Positions 10,223 through 21,498 of a stretch of 35,281 bases of DNA are shown piece by piece (position 1 is the first letter of the stretch; every line of letters begins with the position of its first letter). Under the pieces are notes generated by a model. That model saw only the letters and a program-made list of their open reading frames with translations, did not search any database and was not told where the DNA came from. The DNA lies in assembly GCA_946614095.1 (NCBI GenBank), contig CAMOGG010000012.1, positions 1-35,281 on the forward strand, written 5' to 3'. A program made the position numbers and the translations under genes. The stretch is from an uncultured Caryophanales bacterium. Lineage in GTDB: Bacteria; Bacillota_I; Bacilli_A; RF39; UBA660.

Positions 10223-10248
10223 AAATACAAAGATTATTCTTTGTATTT
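10223..10248 (-). terminator. Intrinsic terminator after the 10261..11556 gene
   Basis: 11-bp perfect stem AAATACAAAGA/TCTTTGTATTT with 4-nt loop and T-tract on minus strand. Confidence 0.8.
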
Positions 10249-10260
10249 GAATAAAACATT

Positions 10261-11556
10261 TTATTTTCTTGCTCTATGTATTGATTGTTCATCATCTTTA
10301 TCAGGTGAATTTTCTATGGAATCTTCTATTAATTCAATAGCTTTTTGATAGTCAAATTCTGCGTTACCATCTTCTTCATTTTTTAGTACGTGAATTTGCC
10401 ATCCGTTTTGATAACATTTGCAGATACCAAATACCCCATTCTTGCCATTTTCTAATATTCTTATGCATGTTTGTGCTTGCTCTTTTGTAATCGTTTCCGG
10501 GATGTATATTTGACAAAAATTGCTTTCTATAATGAAGGTAATTGACTGTAAATTGATAGCTGCTAAAAAGGCTAAAGTACGTGCTACTGCATTACTTTTA
10601 TTTTTTCTAACCATTTCACTATACATGTTTATTAGTTCTGGATAGTCTTGGTATATTATTTCTACTGCTTGTTCATGTCTTACCTTATTGTCAAAGGAAT
10701 ATGCGATACCTACTCCATCTGCGGTAATTCTTCTAACTTCTCTTTCACTACTTTTATTTTTTCCATCAAAGCATCTATTTTTTGTTGTGCTACTAGCATG
10801 TGGTCCCCCTCTTAGCATATTTTTTACTTTAAAATTATGTGTTTTTCTTGACTTTAATTCATCATATGAAATAGTAAACAATTCTTTCCATGATAATTCT
10901 TCTTCAAGTTTTCTTGCAGTTGAAAGATACTTTATTTTTTTTATTACATCTTCATCTAATCTTCTACCTGTATGTAATACATTAAGATACAATACTGAAT
11001 TATAATATAGTCTCGTAAAATGCAAGCTTTGTTTTAATGTTAATCCTACTTTATTTCTGATTATTTTTGCATTTTTTAGTAATTCATTATTGTTTTGTAT
11101 ATTTTCAAGTAACCAAATTAAATCTATTTTAGCAGAATAATCATCTATTCCATACATTCTATTTTCATTATCTAGATCCATGTGTAAATTAATTAGTTCT
11201 TCTATCTCTTCGTCAGTAAACACTTGTTCAAAATATTTTTGATAGTGTTCTTTTAGATTATTCCAGTAGAAACTTCCTTTTTGATAACTTCTTTTATTCA
11301 GACCATAATTGTCCGTTTGTATTAATGCTATAAGATGAGGATATTCTGAAAAATAAGAATATAAATTTTCCTGAGTATGTCCACTAACTAAGTATTCAAA
11401 TTCAATTTTTTTATCTATTGGCATTCTAATACTTTTAAGATTTACTCCATTTTCATTTATTAATCCATATTTTAGTAATGTTGACATAATTATTTTAAAA
11501 TATTCTTCATTTGTTCTAGTTTTTAGATAATCACATATTGCATTTCCAATATACAT
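10261..11556 (-). CDS. Hypothetical protein (431 aa, no recognised domain)
   Basis: Long ORF with terminator; no family recognised by eye. Confidence 0.75.
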   Translation of the reverse strand: MYIGNAICDYLKTRTNEEYFKIIMSTLLKYGLINENGVNLKSIRMPIDKKIEFEYLVSGHTQENLYSYFSEYPHLIALIQTDNYGLNKRSYQKGSFYWNNLKEHYQKYFEQVFTDEEIEELINLHMDLDNENRMYGIDDYSAKIDLIWLLENIQNNNELLKNAKIIRNKVGLTLKQSLHFTRLYYNSVLYLNVLHTGRRLDEDVIKKIKYLSTARKLEEELSWKELFTISYDELKSRKTHNFKVKNMLRGGPHASSTTKNRCFDGKNKSSEREVRRITADGVGIAYSFDNKVRHEQAVEIIYQDYPELINMYSEMVRKNKSNAVARTLAFLAAINLQSITFIIESNFCQIYIPETITKEQAQTCIRILENGKNGVFGICKCYQNGWQIHVLKNEEDGNAEFDYQKAIELIEDSIENSPDKDDEQSIHRARK

Positions 11557-11575
11557 TTTTTATCATTCCTCTTTT

Positions 11576-12088
11576 TTATTTTTCTAATAGTTTTCTTAAT
11601 TGTTCTATTTTATCTTGATCTTCTTTATATTCTTTTCTTTCTTTTACAAAGTTCTTTGAACCTCTTTTTTCATAGGAATATCTTGGTATTAATTGAAGAT
11701 GAAAGTGATTCATTGCTCCATCACACATTGTACATTCATAAACACTTTCACATTGATATACTTTTTTTATAATGTTCATAACTTTTTTAGCAAATAGAAA
11801 TACTTTCATACAAATATCATCATCTAATTCCATCATATCTTTATAATGCTTTTTCGTAGCAATTACAGTATGCCCAATCGCCCTTGGATTTTCGACTAAA
11901 AAGCATTCTAAGTCTTTATCTTCATAAATCATTCTTGGGGAATCATTTCCATAAATGATATTATTATGCTCTCTATCAAAACAGGTTGGACATATTCCTG
12001 AGTCTAGAAAATCTGCTCTAGTGATAGTTCCTTTTTTTAACATTTCAATAATTTCTTCATCTTTATACTTTTTTAAATTATTCATCAC
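11576..12088 (-). CDS. HIT-superfamily protein with HxHxQ motif and N-terminal CPTC
   Basis: RAIGHTVIATKKHYKDMMELDD ... MNHFHLQLIPRY. Confidence 0.8.
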   Translation of the reverse strand: MMNNLKKYKDEEIIEMLKKGTITRADFLDSGICPTCFDREHNNIIYGNDSPRMIYEDKDLECFLVENPRAIGHTVIATKKHYKDMMELDDDICMKVFLFAKKVMNIIKKVYQCESVYECTMCDGAMNHFHLQLIPRYSYEKRGSKNFVKERKEYKEDQDKIEQLRKLLEK

Positions 12089-12118
12089 AGTCCTCCAGTA
12101 TCTCTACTATAATATAAA

Positions 12119-12136
12119 AAGAGCAAACTTGCTCTT
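12119..12136 (-). terminator. Intrinsic terminator overlapping the stop codon of 12135..12923
   Basis: AAGAGCA...TGCTCTT with T-run on minus strand. Confidence 0.7.
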
Positions 12137-12923
12137 ATTGTTCTGCAAAACAATCTGATATATATACTCTATTAGATTGCTTACTAGTTGCTTGTTTAAA
12201 ATCTTTGATACTACCAATAATAGTAATTTCTTTTCCTATTTCTAATTTATTTAAATTATTCTGTTCTTTTACCATATTACATTTTATCGTTAAATCATAT
12301 TTTTTGCCTTCATCTTGATATCCTATGGTAATTGTTCTATTTTTCTTATCTACTTCTTCTAGAGTAGAAATAATTCTTACAAACTTTTTATAGTATTTTG
12401 TGTAAGCCTTTTCTGTATTTTCACTGAATTCAATAGCCATATCAACATCTTCTACGGTAATTGGATTGGTGTTATATTTTAATGACCATGAACCAATCTC
12501 TCTATCTCTTCTACCTTGTGTTTGATGATACTTGATTACCTTGTATCCTAATCCATAGTATTCTTTTGTACCGCCGTCATTATAAGTATGTAATGGAATA
12601 GAGAAAAATGGTCCTACATTGTATTTTGCTACACAAATAACATCAGTTGCTATCATGACTAATATTAACATAACGATTCCAAAGAATATATTAATAATTC
12701 TTTTTGCTTTTTTATCTTTACGATTCCATAGTTCTTCTTCTTCATATGCCTCATAGTCATATGCTTTTTCAACATTTTCTTCGTTCTCTTTTATTTCATC
12801 AGTTTCTTCTTCTATTATTTCTTCTGGTTCTTCTTCATATGATTTAATAATTTCCTGTTCTTTACTTGCTAAATTCATAATATCTTCTTGGTATGAAACA
12901 AATCCCTTTTTCTTATTCTTCAT
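12135..12923 (-). CDS. Hypothetical single-TM protein with acidic cytosolic N-terminus and possible OB-fold-like C-terminus
   Basis: Glu-rich N-terminus, TM (IINIFFGIVMLILVMIATDVI), C-terminal beta-rich NRTITIGYQDEGKKYDLTIKC...IGKEITIIGSIKDF. Confidence 0.7.
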   Translation of the reverse strand: MKNKKKGFVSYQEDIMNLASKEQEIIKSYEEEPEEIIEEETDEIKENEENVEKAYDYEAYEEEELWNRKDKKAKRIINIFFGIVMLILVMIATDVICVAKYNVGPFFSIPLHTYNDGGTKEYYGLGYKVIKYHQTQGRRDREIGSWSLKYNTNPITVEDVDMAIEFSENTEKAYTKYYKKFVRIISTLEEVDKKNRTITIGYQDEGKKYDLTIKCNMVKEQNNLNKLEIGKEITIIGSIKDFKQATSKQSNRVYISDCFAEQ

Positions 12924-13009
12924 TTTATCACCCACATCCCCTTTTTTATGTGCATATTATAACATATATTCGATAAAAAGTAAAGGCTTTCTGTATTTTT
13001 TGACAAAGA

Positions 13010-13033
13010 AAAAAGCAATTTGAACCTGCTTTT

Positions 13034-13035
<2 letters not shown>
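13010..13035 (-). terminator. Intrinsic terminator overlapping the ligA stop codon
   Basis: AAAAAGCA...TGCTTTTT stem with T-run. Confidence 0.65.
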
Positions 13036-15031
<1,996 letters not shown>

Positions 15032-15064
15032 CTATCATACCATATTTTTTCTTTTAAAAAAAAA

Positions 15065-15089
15065 GAAGTTTGATATTTTCAAACTCTTC
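15065..15089 (-). terminator. Intrinsic terminator overlapping the stop of 15088..16029
   Basis: GAAG(A)GTTTGA/TCAAACTTC stem plus long T-run on minus strand. Confidence 0.65.
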
Positions 15090-16029
15090 ATCCAATTCTT
15101 CTATCTCTATAAATAGCATATCCCATAGTAAGTAGTCCAATTATGATACATGAAATACTAATTATATACATATATGTTGGAACCTTTTCTGCCGTATTTG
15201 GAATGGCAATCACTTCATCTGTAATACTTGTTTTAGGATTTTCTACATTTACGTCATCTTCTATATCTGATTCTATACTATTTAAGTTTTCAATTAGATA
15301 ATCAATATTATCAATATTATAAAACATCAATATTTTCGATGGACTTTGATTATCTTCTGAATAAGCATTCTCAAATAGCTCTAGATAATTCAATACATAG
15401 TTACCAATTTCATTTTCTTCTGTTAGTGTGTTTTCATATAATAGTTCTGCTGCATCTGTTTCTTCATTATAAACTATTGTAGCAGCATTAAATACCTGAT
15501 GAATTGTTTTTGTCATGTCCTGTTCTTCTGGTAATTTGTTCAGAAAAAAATTAACCAATGCTCTTAAATAACCGGAGCTATATATGTGTTGGTAATTCTG
15601 TGGATATTGTGTTAATTTGTAATTAACTGCAAGTTCTGCTATATATCCTTTTTTTTGTGTAACATTTGATATTTCTTCTGCTAAAAGTGTTTCTAATTGT
15701 TCTTTGGTTATGTTAAGATTCAAATTTACCAAAATATTATCAATTCCATTTATCTTTTCTGTTCTATATTCTGGATTAATTGTATAGTTGGTGGATGATA
15801 AAGGAATTTCTTTTGTCATTACTTCATTTATGAAATTATTAAAGCTTTCTTCTGTAACTTCATCCTCTCCTTCTTCTTTCTCAAGTGTATAAACTCTTAG
15901 TGAAACCCCCTCTATTTGATATTGGTATTCTCCGTATGTGAAAGTATTGGGCCAAGTAACTGGTTCTGCATAAACATTTGTTGTGATAAAGCATAATAAT
16001 AATGCTAAAAAAGTAAATTTTCTCTTCAT
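15088..16029 (-). CDS. Secreted, putatively cell-wall-anchored protein with LPXTG-like IPNTA sorting signal
   Basis: Signal peptide MKRKFTFLALLLCFITTNVYA; C-terminus IPNTAEKVPTYMYIISISCIIIGLLTMGYAIYRDRRIG. Confidence 0.7.
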   Translation of the reverse strand: MKRKFTFLALLLCFITTNVYAEPVTWPNTFTYGEYQYQIEGVSLRVYTLEKEEGEDEVTEESFNNFINEVMTKEIPLSSTNYTINPEYRTEKINGIDNILVNLNLNITKEQLETLLAEEISNVTQKKGYIAELAVNYKLTQYPQNYQHIYSSGYLRALVNFFLNKLPEEQDMTKTIHQVFNAATIVYNEETDAAELLYENTLTEENEIGNYVLNYLELFENAYSEDNQSPSKILMFYNIDNIDYLIENLNSIESDIEDDVNVENPKTSITDEVIAIPNTAEKVPTYMYIISISCIIIGLLTMGYAIYRDRRIG

Positions 16030-16080
16030 AGTATCCTCCTATTTTTATTATATTTTTTCTTCTTGAAATAAGCAAATAAA

Positions 16081-16113
16081 AAAGAATAAGTTTTGTTAGT
16101 TTACTTATTCTTT
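16081..16113 (-). terminator. Intrinsic terminator after the nucleotidyltransferase gene
   Basis: AAAGAATAAG/CTTATTCTTT inverted repeat with T-run. Confidence 0.6.
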
Positions 16114-16117
16114 ACAC

Positions 16118-17032
16118 TTAATTCCATAAATGATTTGGATACTCTCCTTGTGGGTTTTCTTTTGTTTTTACTAGTCTTTTAATAGACTCTTTGACTAGAG
16201 GGGTATCTTCTTTATAGGTTACTCCTATCCATTTACTAGTTGTTGGAAGGACCTTTATTTTAACTTTTCCATTTTGAATCATTTCATCTAATACATCTGG
16301 TAATAAAAATTCACAGTCATCCATATTTTCTGTATTGTTCTCAAAAAATGTAATGATTTCTTTTTCCAATTCATCAAATATTATTGGAGTAAGTCCAAAC
16401 ATTAACATGGATACTGGTTGGTCTAGAGGAACATCAAATGGTTCTTCTCCATTCAATGGTTCACAATGAACTTTATCTCCATTTTTCTCTACTTTGCTTT
16501 CAATCACGTTAGTTAAATATCCATCTTTTTCGATACATACTCCTCTTTTGACACTACCTTGTTCTGATAGTGTTTCTCCTATTTTGTAACCTACAACACA
16601 AAAGTCACTTTCCTTTTTTAAGAACTTTGCAGCCTGTCTAAATGCATCTTGCCCAAAAAAATCATCTGCTGAAATAATTGCAAAGTTTTCATGAACTTTA
16701 TCTTTAGCACAAAGGATTGCTTGAGCAGTGCCATATGGTTTTACCCTATCTTTTGGATAATCAAATCCCTCTGGTAATATATCATTATTTTGGAAACAAT
16801 ATTCCACTTTAATGTGTGGTTCTACTCTAGCTCCAATAGTGTCCTTAAATATCTCATAATTTTCTTCCTTAATAATAAACACAATTTTGTTAAATCCTGC
16901 CTGTATGGCATCATAAACAGAATAGTCTAGAATAAATTCTCCATTTGGTCCCATCGGTTCAACCTGTTTTAATCCTCCGAATCTACTACCCATACCTGCG
17001 GCTAAAACTACTAATGTAATATCTTTATTCAT
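16118..17032 (-). CDS. Sugar-phosphate nucleotidyltransferase family protein
   Basis: VVLAAGMGSRFGGLKQVEPMGPNGEFILDYS, YGTAQAILCAKD, IISADDFFG. Confidence 0.9.
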   Translation of the reverse strand: MNKDITLVVLAAGMGSRFGGLKQVEPMGPNGEFILDYSVYDAIQAGFNKIVFIIKEENYEIFKDTIGARVEPHIKVEYCFQNNDILPEGFDYPKDRVKPYGTAQAILCAKDKVHENFAIISADDFFGQDAFRQAAKFLKKESDFCVVGYKIGETLSEQGSVKRGVCIEKDGYLTNVIESKVEKNGDKVHCEPLNGEEPFDVPLDQPVSMLMFGLTPIIFDELEKEIITFFENNTENMDDCEFLLPDVLDEMIQNGKVKIKVLPTTSKWIGVTYKEDTPLVKESIKRLVKTKENPQGEYPNHLWN

Positions 17033-17111
17033 TTATATCCTCCTTCAACTTCTTACTTGTTCAGTAGTATGCTGATTGCATTTATTATATCATATTTTTA
17101 TTACTACGAAA

Positions 17112-17138
17112 AAGAAACTATCAAATGGATAGTTTCTT
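17112..17138 (-). terminator. Intrinsic terminator after the 17149..19074 gene
   Basis: AAGAAACTATC/GATAGTTTCTT 11-bp stem. Confidence 0.7.
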
Positions 17139-17148
17139 ATGATTATTC

Positions 17149-19074
17149 TTAACTATGAATTATTCTATTATTTTCTACATTTTGTTCATTAGGATCTGTT
17201 AGCATGTTTTCTAATTCCTGATTTTTTTCCATTGATTTTAAATAGTATATTGTTTCTCTTAAAGAATATTTATTATTACCGATACATATTTTTTGATGAG
17301 AATCCATTTGTAATAATGCATATTTTAATATAAAATCTTCTATTGTTAATTGCTTATTATTTATTGTTACTATTGTCTTTCTATCAGTTTGAGGTAATTC
17401 TTCTAATCTTTGAATAGCATATATCTTATTAAACTTTTTTAATGTTTCTGTATATATAGCTTTGTAGTCTTCCAATTTTTTTCTAAATGATGGACTAGTT
17501 CTTAAGACTTCATTTTCTATGTTATCGGGATTAAAATCTCTAAAGTCATATAAAAAATTATATACCGGATGAGTATTACTTATTCTTTCATCATTTGTTC
17601 CTTTGTAAGCTTCTATAATTGTATCAAAATTTTGATTAATATATGATAATAGTTTTGTGGCTAGAAACAGTTTATAATTTGTGGTTGTTTCTATTTGCTT
17701 ATAAGTAAATTCTTTATGATTTGAATTTTTATACGTTTTTGTGTCCATAAAATAATCTTTCAATGTACACACATTATCTAATCTATATGTACTTACTAAA
17801 GCAGGAATTAGACTTCTTATGTCATTACTACTCATATTTTTTAAATCTATCTTATCCAATTCACCATTTCTGATTCCATAATTTAGGTAATATTCATACA
17901 TTCTTCTATTTTGTGATTGATTGATTCTTTGCATAAAAATCTCTAAAAAGCTTTTTTTACTTCCATTTGGATGATAAAAATGACTAAGTACGGGATAATT
18001 CTTTATTTCTTCTGGATGCTCTTTTATGATTTTATCCATGTTTTCTACAATAAATTTATCTACCGATATTGGCCTTTTTTTCTCATCGTACATAAATGCA
18101 TAATAGTTTCTAGTTTCTAAATCAAATTTTCTACTATTATTTAATTCTTCACGTAAGTCTTCTCTTTGGAATTCACCACATAAAAAGATAGTTGCATCAT
18201 AATATCCATGATTTTCAGCATCTAATTCTATTGATGAATATTTATAATTATCATGATAGCTGTCATAATTATCCGCATTCATGTATTTATTAAATAATTT
18301 ATATTGGGCCATTTCAAAAGCTGCAACTGTATCTTTATTTTTAGACTCTTCTTCTTGAACAGCGTGACGACATTCATGAAAAACGATATGTGTTAGTGAG
18401 GCAATGCTGCATCCTGGTATATCATGGTTAATCACTATTATGTTATGTTCTTCTTCTCCATTTGTTTGCTTATTTCCATCTACTTCTCCTAGCATTACAA
18501 TTGGCTTTGTTGGGGTAGTATTAGCTATATATTGACAATAAAGGAGTAATTCTGAATCAGATAATCGTCTAACACTTTTATTACTATCAATAATTTTTTT
18601 AATTTCTTGTTTTATTACTCGTTGAAGGGATTCATTTTTGGTATTTAAGTTTCTAATAAAAAAAGAATATAGTTGATTTTTCTCTGATTCTGTTAATTCT
18701 CTTTTTTTTGATTCTTTATATATTTTTTTTGCAGTAACTTCACTATAATAGCTATCGCGAAATTGTTTTATTTTAAAAGCATTATGCCCAAATACTTTTT
18801 CTATAATTGTATCTTTAAGAAGAGGACTATGTACAAACTTCCATGGTTGCTTGTAAAAATCTTGATACATTTGAATTACATATTGCTGGCAAGTTTTTGA
18901 GCTTTTTCCTGTTACAATACATTTTGTAAGATAATGTTGTAATTCATAATAATTTCTTACACTTTCAAATGAAAGATCATCAATATTCTTATGAGAGTAT
19001 GGTAATTCAAAGCACATCTTCTCAAAATAGCTTTCTCCCTTTTGGTCAATAAAATGTTGACTATAATAACTCAT
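17149..19074 (-). CDS. Large protein with zincin-like HExxH motif (HECRH); function unknown
   Basis: LTHIVFHECRHAVQEEESKNKD; rest of the protein not recognised. Confidence 0.7.
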   Translation of the reverse strand: MSYYSQHFIDQKGESYFEKMCFELPYSHKNIDDLSFESVRNYYELQHYLTKCIVTGKSSKTCQQYVIQMYQDFYKQPWKFVHSPLLKDTIIEKVFGHNAFKIKQFRDSYYSEVTAKKIYKESKKRELTESEKNQLYSFFIRNLNTKNESLQRVIKQEIKKIIDSNKSVRRLSDSELLLYCQYIANTTPTKPIVMLGEVDGNKQTNGEEEHNIIVINHDIPGCSIASLTHIVFHECRHAVQEEESKNKDTVAAFEMAQYKLFNKYMNADNYDSYHDNYKYSSIELDAENHGYYDATIFLCGEFQREDLREELNNSRKFDLETRNYYAFMYDEKKRPISVDKFIVENMDKIIKEHPEEIKNYPVLSHFYHPNGSKKSFLEIFMQRINQSQNRRMYEYYLNYGIRNGELDKIDLKNMSSNDIRSLIPALVSTYRLDNVCTLKDYFMDTKTYKNSNHKEFTYKQIETTTNYKLFLATKLLSYINQNFDTIIEAYKGTNDERISNTHPVYNFLYDFRDFNPDNIENEVLRTSPSFRKKLEDYKAIYTETLKKFNKIYAIQRLEELPQTDRKTIVTINNKQLTIEDFILKYALLQMDSHQKICIGNNKYSLRETIYYLKSMEKNQELENMLTDPNEQNVENNRIIHS

Positions 19075-19082
19075 ATTACCTC

Positions 19083-21179
19083 CTATACTTTCGATAATTT
19101 CTTATGATTTTTCATTAATTTTTTAATTCCATGAGGATGTTTGAAGGCTACACTTACAAGTGTGTTGGTTACTTCTACTACTTTTCCAGTTCCAAATGTA
19201 TCATGATAAACAAAGTCTCCTACTTGGTAATCTACTTCTTCTTCCCTAAACATTTCTCCTACTTCTATTTTCTTTTCTTGTTGCTTAAATTCTTCTTGAA
19301 CATTGCTTTCTACTAAATCTTTAGGAATTTCACTTAAGAATCGACTAACCGGATTAATTTGTTCTTTACCAAATAATGTACGTCTTCTGGCATTTACAAG
19401 GTGTAAATCATCTCTAGCTCTAGTAATTGCTACATACATTAGTCTTCTCTCTTCTTCTACTTCTGATGATTCCATCAATGAATTCATATGTGGAAATATT
19501 CCTTCTTCCATTCCGATGACAAATACATAATTAAATTCTAATCCCTTCACAGAATGAACGGTCATTAAGCTAACTCTATTTGGATCATCTTTATATTCTT
19601 CTACGTCACTAATCAAACTTATTTCTAATAAGAAGTCTTCTAGAGAAATTAATCCTTCTCTTTCTTCAAATGACTTTGTAATAGACTTAAATTCTTCTAG
19701 ATTCTCTAATCTAATTTCTGCTTCTAATGATTTTTCACTTTCCAAATCTTGTTTCATACCTGATGCATCAAGAACTTTATCAATTAATTCTGTAAGGGTT
19801 AAATCTTCCGCTACCTCCTTCAGCTTTTCAATAATATTTTTAAATTCTAATTCTTTACCATTAGTGATTACTTCATAAATACTTAATCCAGTCTCATCTG
19901 CTTTTCTTGTTAAGTTCTCAATTGTTTTTAGACCAATTCCTCTTTTTGGTGTATTAATTACCCTTAGTAAAGATACATTATCTTTTGAATTATGAATTAA
20001 GCGCAAGTATGCAATTAAGTCTTTGATTTCTTTTCTAGAGTAGAAGTAGAAACTACCAATTACTCGGTATGGCATATTTTCTTTTAGCATTTCTTCTTCC
20101 ATGACACGGGATTGAGCATTAGTTCTATAAAGAACAGCAATGTCTCGATATTCTATGCCTCTATGAGTTAATTCTTTTATTTTGCGAATTACATATTGAG
20201 CTTCATCTCTTTCATTGTATGCTCTATAATATTTGATTTTTTCTCCTATTCCTCTAGCTGTCCAAAGATTTTTATCTTTTCTTTGTTTATTATTTTTGAT
20301 TAAGCTATTTGCAGCATCTAAAATATTACTAGTGGAACGATAGTTCTGCTCCAAAAGAATCGTTTTTGCATCTTTGTAATCTTTTTCAAAGTTTAAGATA
20401 TTTTTATAATTAGCACCACGGAAACTATAAATACTTTGAGAATCATCACCGACACATGTGATTTTTCTATTTTTTTCACTTAATAATTTGGTTAATATAT
20501 ATTGGGCTTCATTTGTATCTTGATATTCATCTATTAAAATGTATTGATACAAGTCTTGATATTTTTTTAGTATTTCTGGATTTTTTTTAAATAATTCAAT
20601 TGGTAATAATAGTAAATCATCAAAATCTACTGAATTATTTCTTTGTAGTTTCATTTCATATTGTTTATAAACTTCATAGACTACTTTCTCATAGTCACTA
20701 ATAGCAAATCTTTCATATGCTTCTGGGGATGTCATCTCATTTTTACAACTACTTATTTTATTACGGATAGCTCTTGGATTATATATTTTTGGATCATAGC
20801 CCATATCTTTGATAATCTTTTTCACAACTGTTAGGGAATCATCACTATCCATAATGACGAAGTTTCTGTCATATCCTAGAGCATCATAATTATCTCTTAA
20901 TAGTTTTAATCCAAAGCTATGGAACGTTGATACTTGTAATTTTTTTGCAAGGGAACCTATTTGTATAAATAGTCTATCTTTCATTTCTTTTGCTGCTTTA
21001 TTGGTAAAGGTAATTGCTAAAATATTATAAGGACTAACTCCTTCTTCTTCTATCAAATATGCTATTTTTGTAGTTAGAGTCTTGGTCTTTCCCGCTCCAG
21101 CTCCTGCTATAATTAATAATGGTCCTTCATTATATAATACAGCTTCTTTTTGTCTATCATTTAACTCTTCTAAATTCAT
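19083..21179 (-). CDS. pcrA: UvrD/PcrA-family ATP-dependent DNA helicase
   Basis: Walker A GAGAGKTKTLT, IDEYQDTNEAQY, QNYRSTSNIL, TVHSVKGLEFNYVFVIGMEEGIFP, YVAITRARDDLHL. Confidence 0.97.
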   Translation of the reverse strand: MNLEELNDRQKEAVLYNEGPLLIIAGAGAGKTKTLTTKIAYLIEEEGVSPYNILAITFTNKAAKEMKDRLFIQIGSLAKKLQVSTFHSFGLKLLRDNYDALGYDRNFVIMDSDDSLTVVKKIIKDMGYDPKIYNPRAIRNKISSCKNEMTSPEAYERFAISDYEKVVYEVYKQYEMKLQRNNSVDFDDLLLLPIELFKKNPEILKKYQDLYQYILIDEYQDTNEAQYILTKLLSEKNRKITCVGDDSQSIYSFRGANYKNILNFEKDYKDAKTILLEQNYRSTSNILDAANSLIKNNKQRKDKNLWTARGIGEKIKYYRAYNERDEAQYVIRKIKELTHRGIEYRDIAVLYRTNAQSRVMEEEMLKENMPYRVIGSFYFYSRKEIKDLIAYLRLIHNSKDNVSLLRVINTPKRGIGLKTIENLTRKADETGLSIYEVITNGKELEFKNIIEKLKEVAEDLTLTELIDKVLDASGMKQDLESEKSLEAEIRLENLEEFKSITKSFEEREGLISLEDFLLEISLISDVEEYKDDPNRVSLMTVHSVKGLEFNYVFVIGMEEGIFPHMNSLMESSEVEEERRLMYVAITRARDDLHLVNARRRTLFGKEQINPVSRFLSEIPKDLVESNVQEEFKQQEKKIEVGEMFREEEVDYQVGDFVYHDTFGTGKVVEVTNTLVSVAFKHPHGIKKLMKNHKKLSKV

Positions 21180-21260
21180 ACTATCTACTTCCTGTCTTTT
21201 TTTATTATACCCTACTTTATTCGGGAAAACAAATTAAAAAAAGAAGATTTTTTTAAGTTG

Positions 21261-21290
21261 TTGGACATAAATTTATTTCTTGCGAATAAT
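21261..21290 (+). promoter_or_regulatory. Tentative promoter upstream of the candidate ncRNA
   Basis: TTGGAC, 18-nt spacer, AATAAT; ends ~7 nt before the closing stem. Confidence 0.35.
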
Positions 21291-21296
21291 AATAAT

Positions 21297-21434
21297 GAAG
21301 ATATGTTTTACATGATTTTCTTTTGGGGATTCGGTTCACTCTAAAAAAGAGAATTATAAATCTTTTGACTTAAGCATATGCTCTCTTTATGCTGACATTT
21401 TATAAATAGATATTCAACTATAAAACATATCTTC
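21297..21434 (+). ncRNA. Candidate structured noncoding RNA (class not identified)
   Basis: 14-bp perfect closing stem GAAGATATGTTTTA (21297-21310) / TAAAACATATCTTC (21421-21434), internal hairpins including AGCATA/TATGCT and GGGGATT...AATCTTT, no ORF. Strand inferred from promoter-like sequence and T-rich tail. Confidence 0.45.
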
Positions 21435-21440
21435 TTTTAT

Positions 21441-21469
21441 TTGTTATGATTTCAGTGCTATGTTATAAT
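21441..21469 (+). promoter_or_regulatory. Sigma-A-type promoter for the amidohydrolase gene
   Basis: TTGTTA - 17 nt - TATAAT with extended -10 TG. Confidence 0.75.
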
Positions 21470-21498
21470 ATTTTATTATATTTTTTGGGGGATTTAGA

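Noticed and set aside
10127-10348. 73-aa plus-strand ORF in the gatC gap
   Set aside because: No convincing Shine-Dalgarno, low-complexity composition, overlaps the 3' end and terminator of the 10261..11556 gene.
21297-21434. Interpretation of the 14-bp inverted repeat as an insertion-element TIR pair
   Set aside because: No evident target-site duplication at the flanks, no transposase and no second copy noticed in the window; kept only as an alternative to the ncRNA hypothesis.
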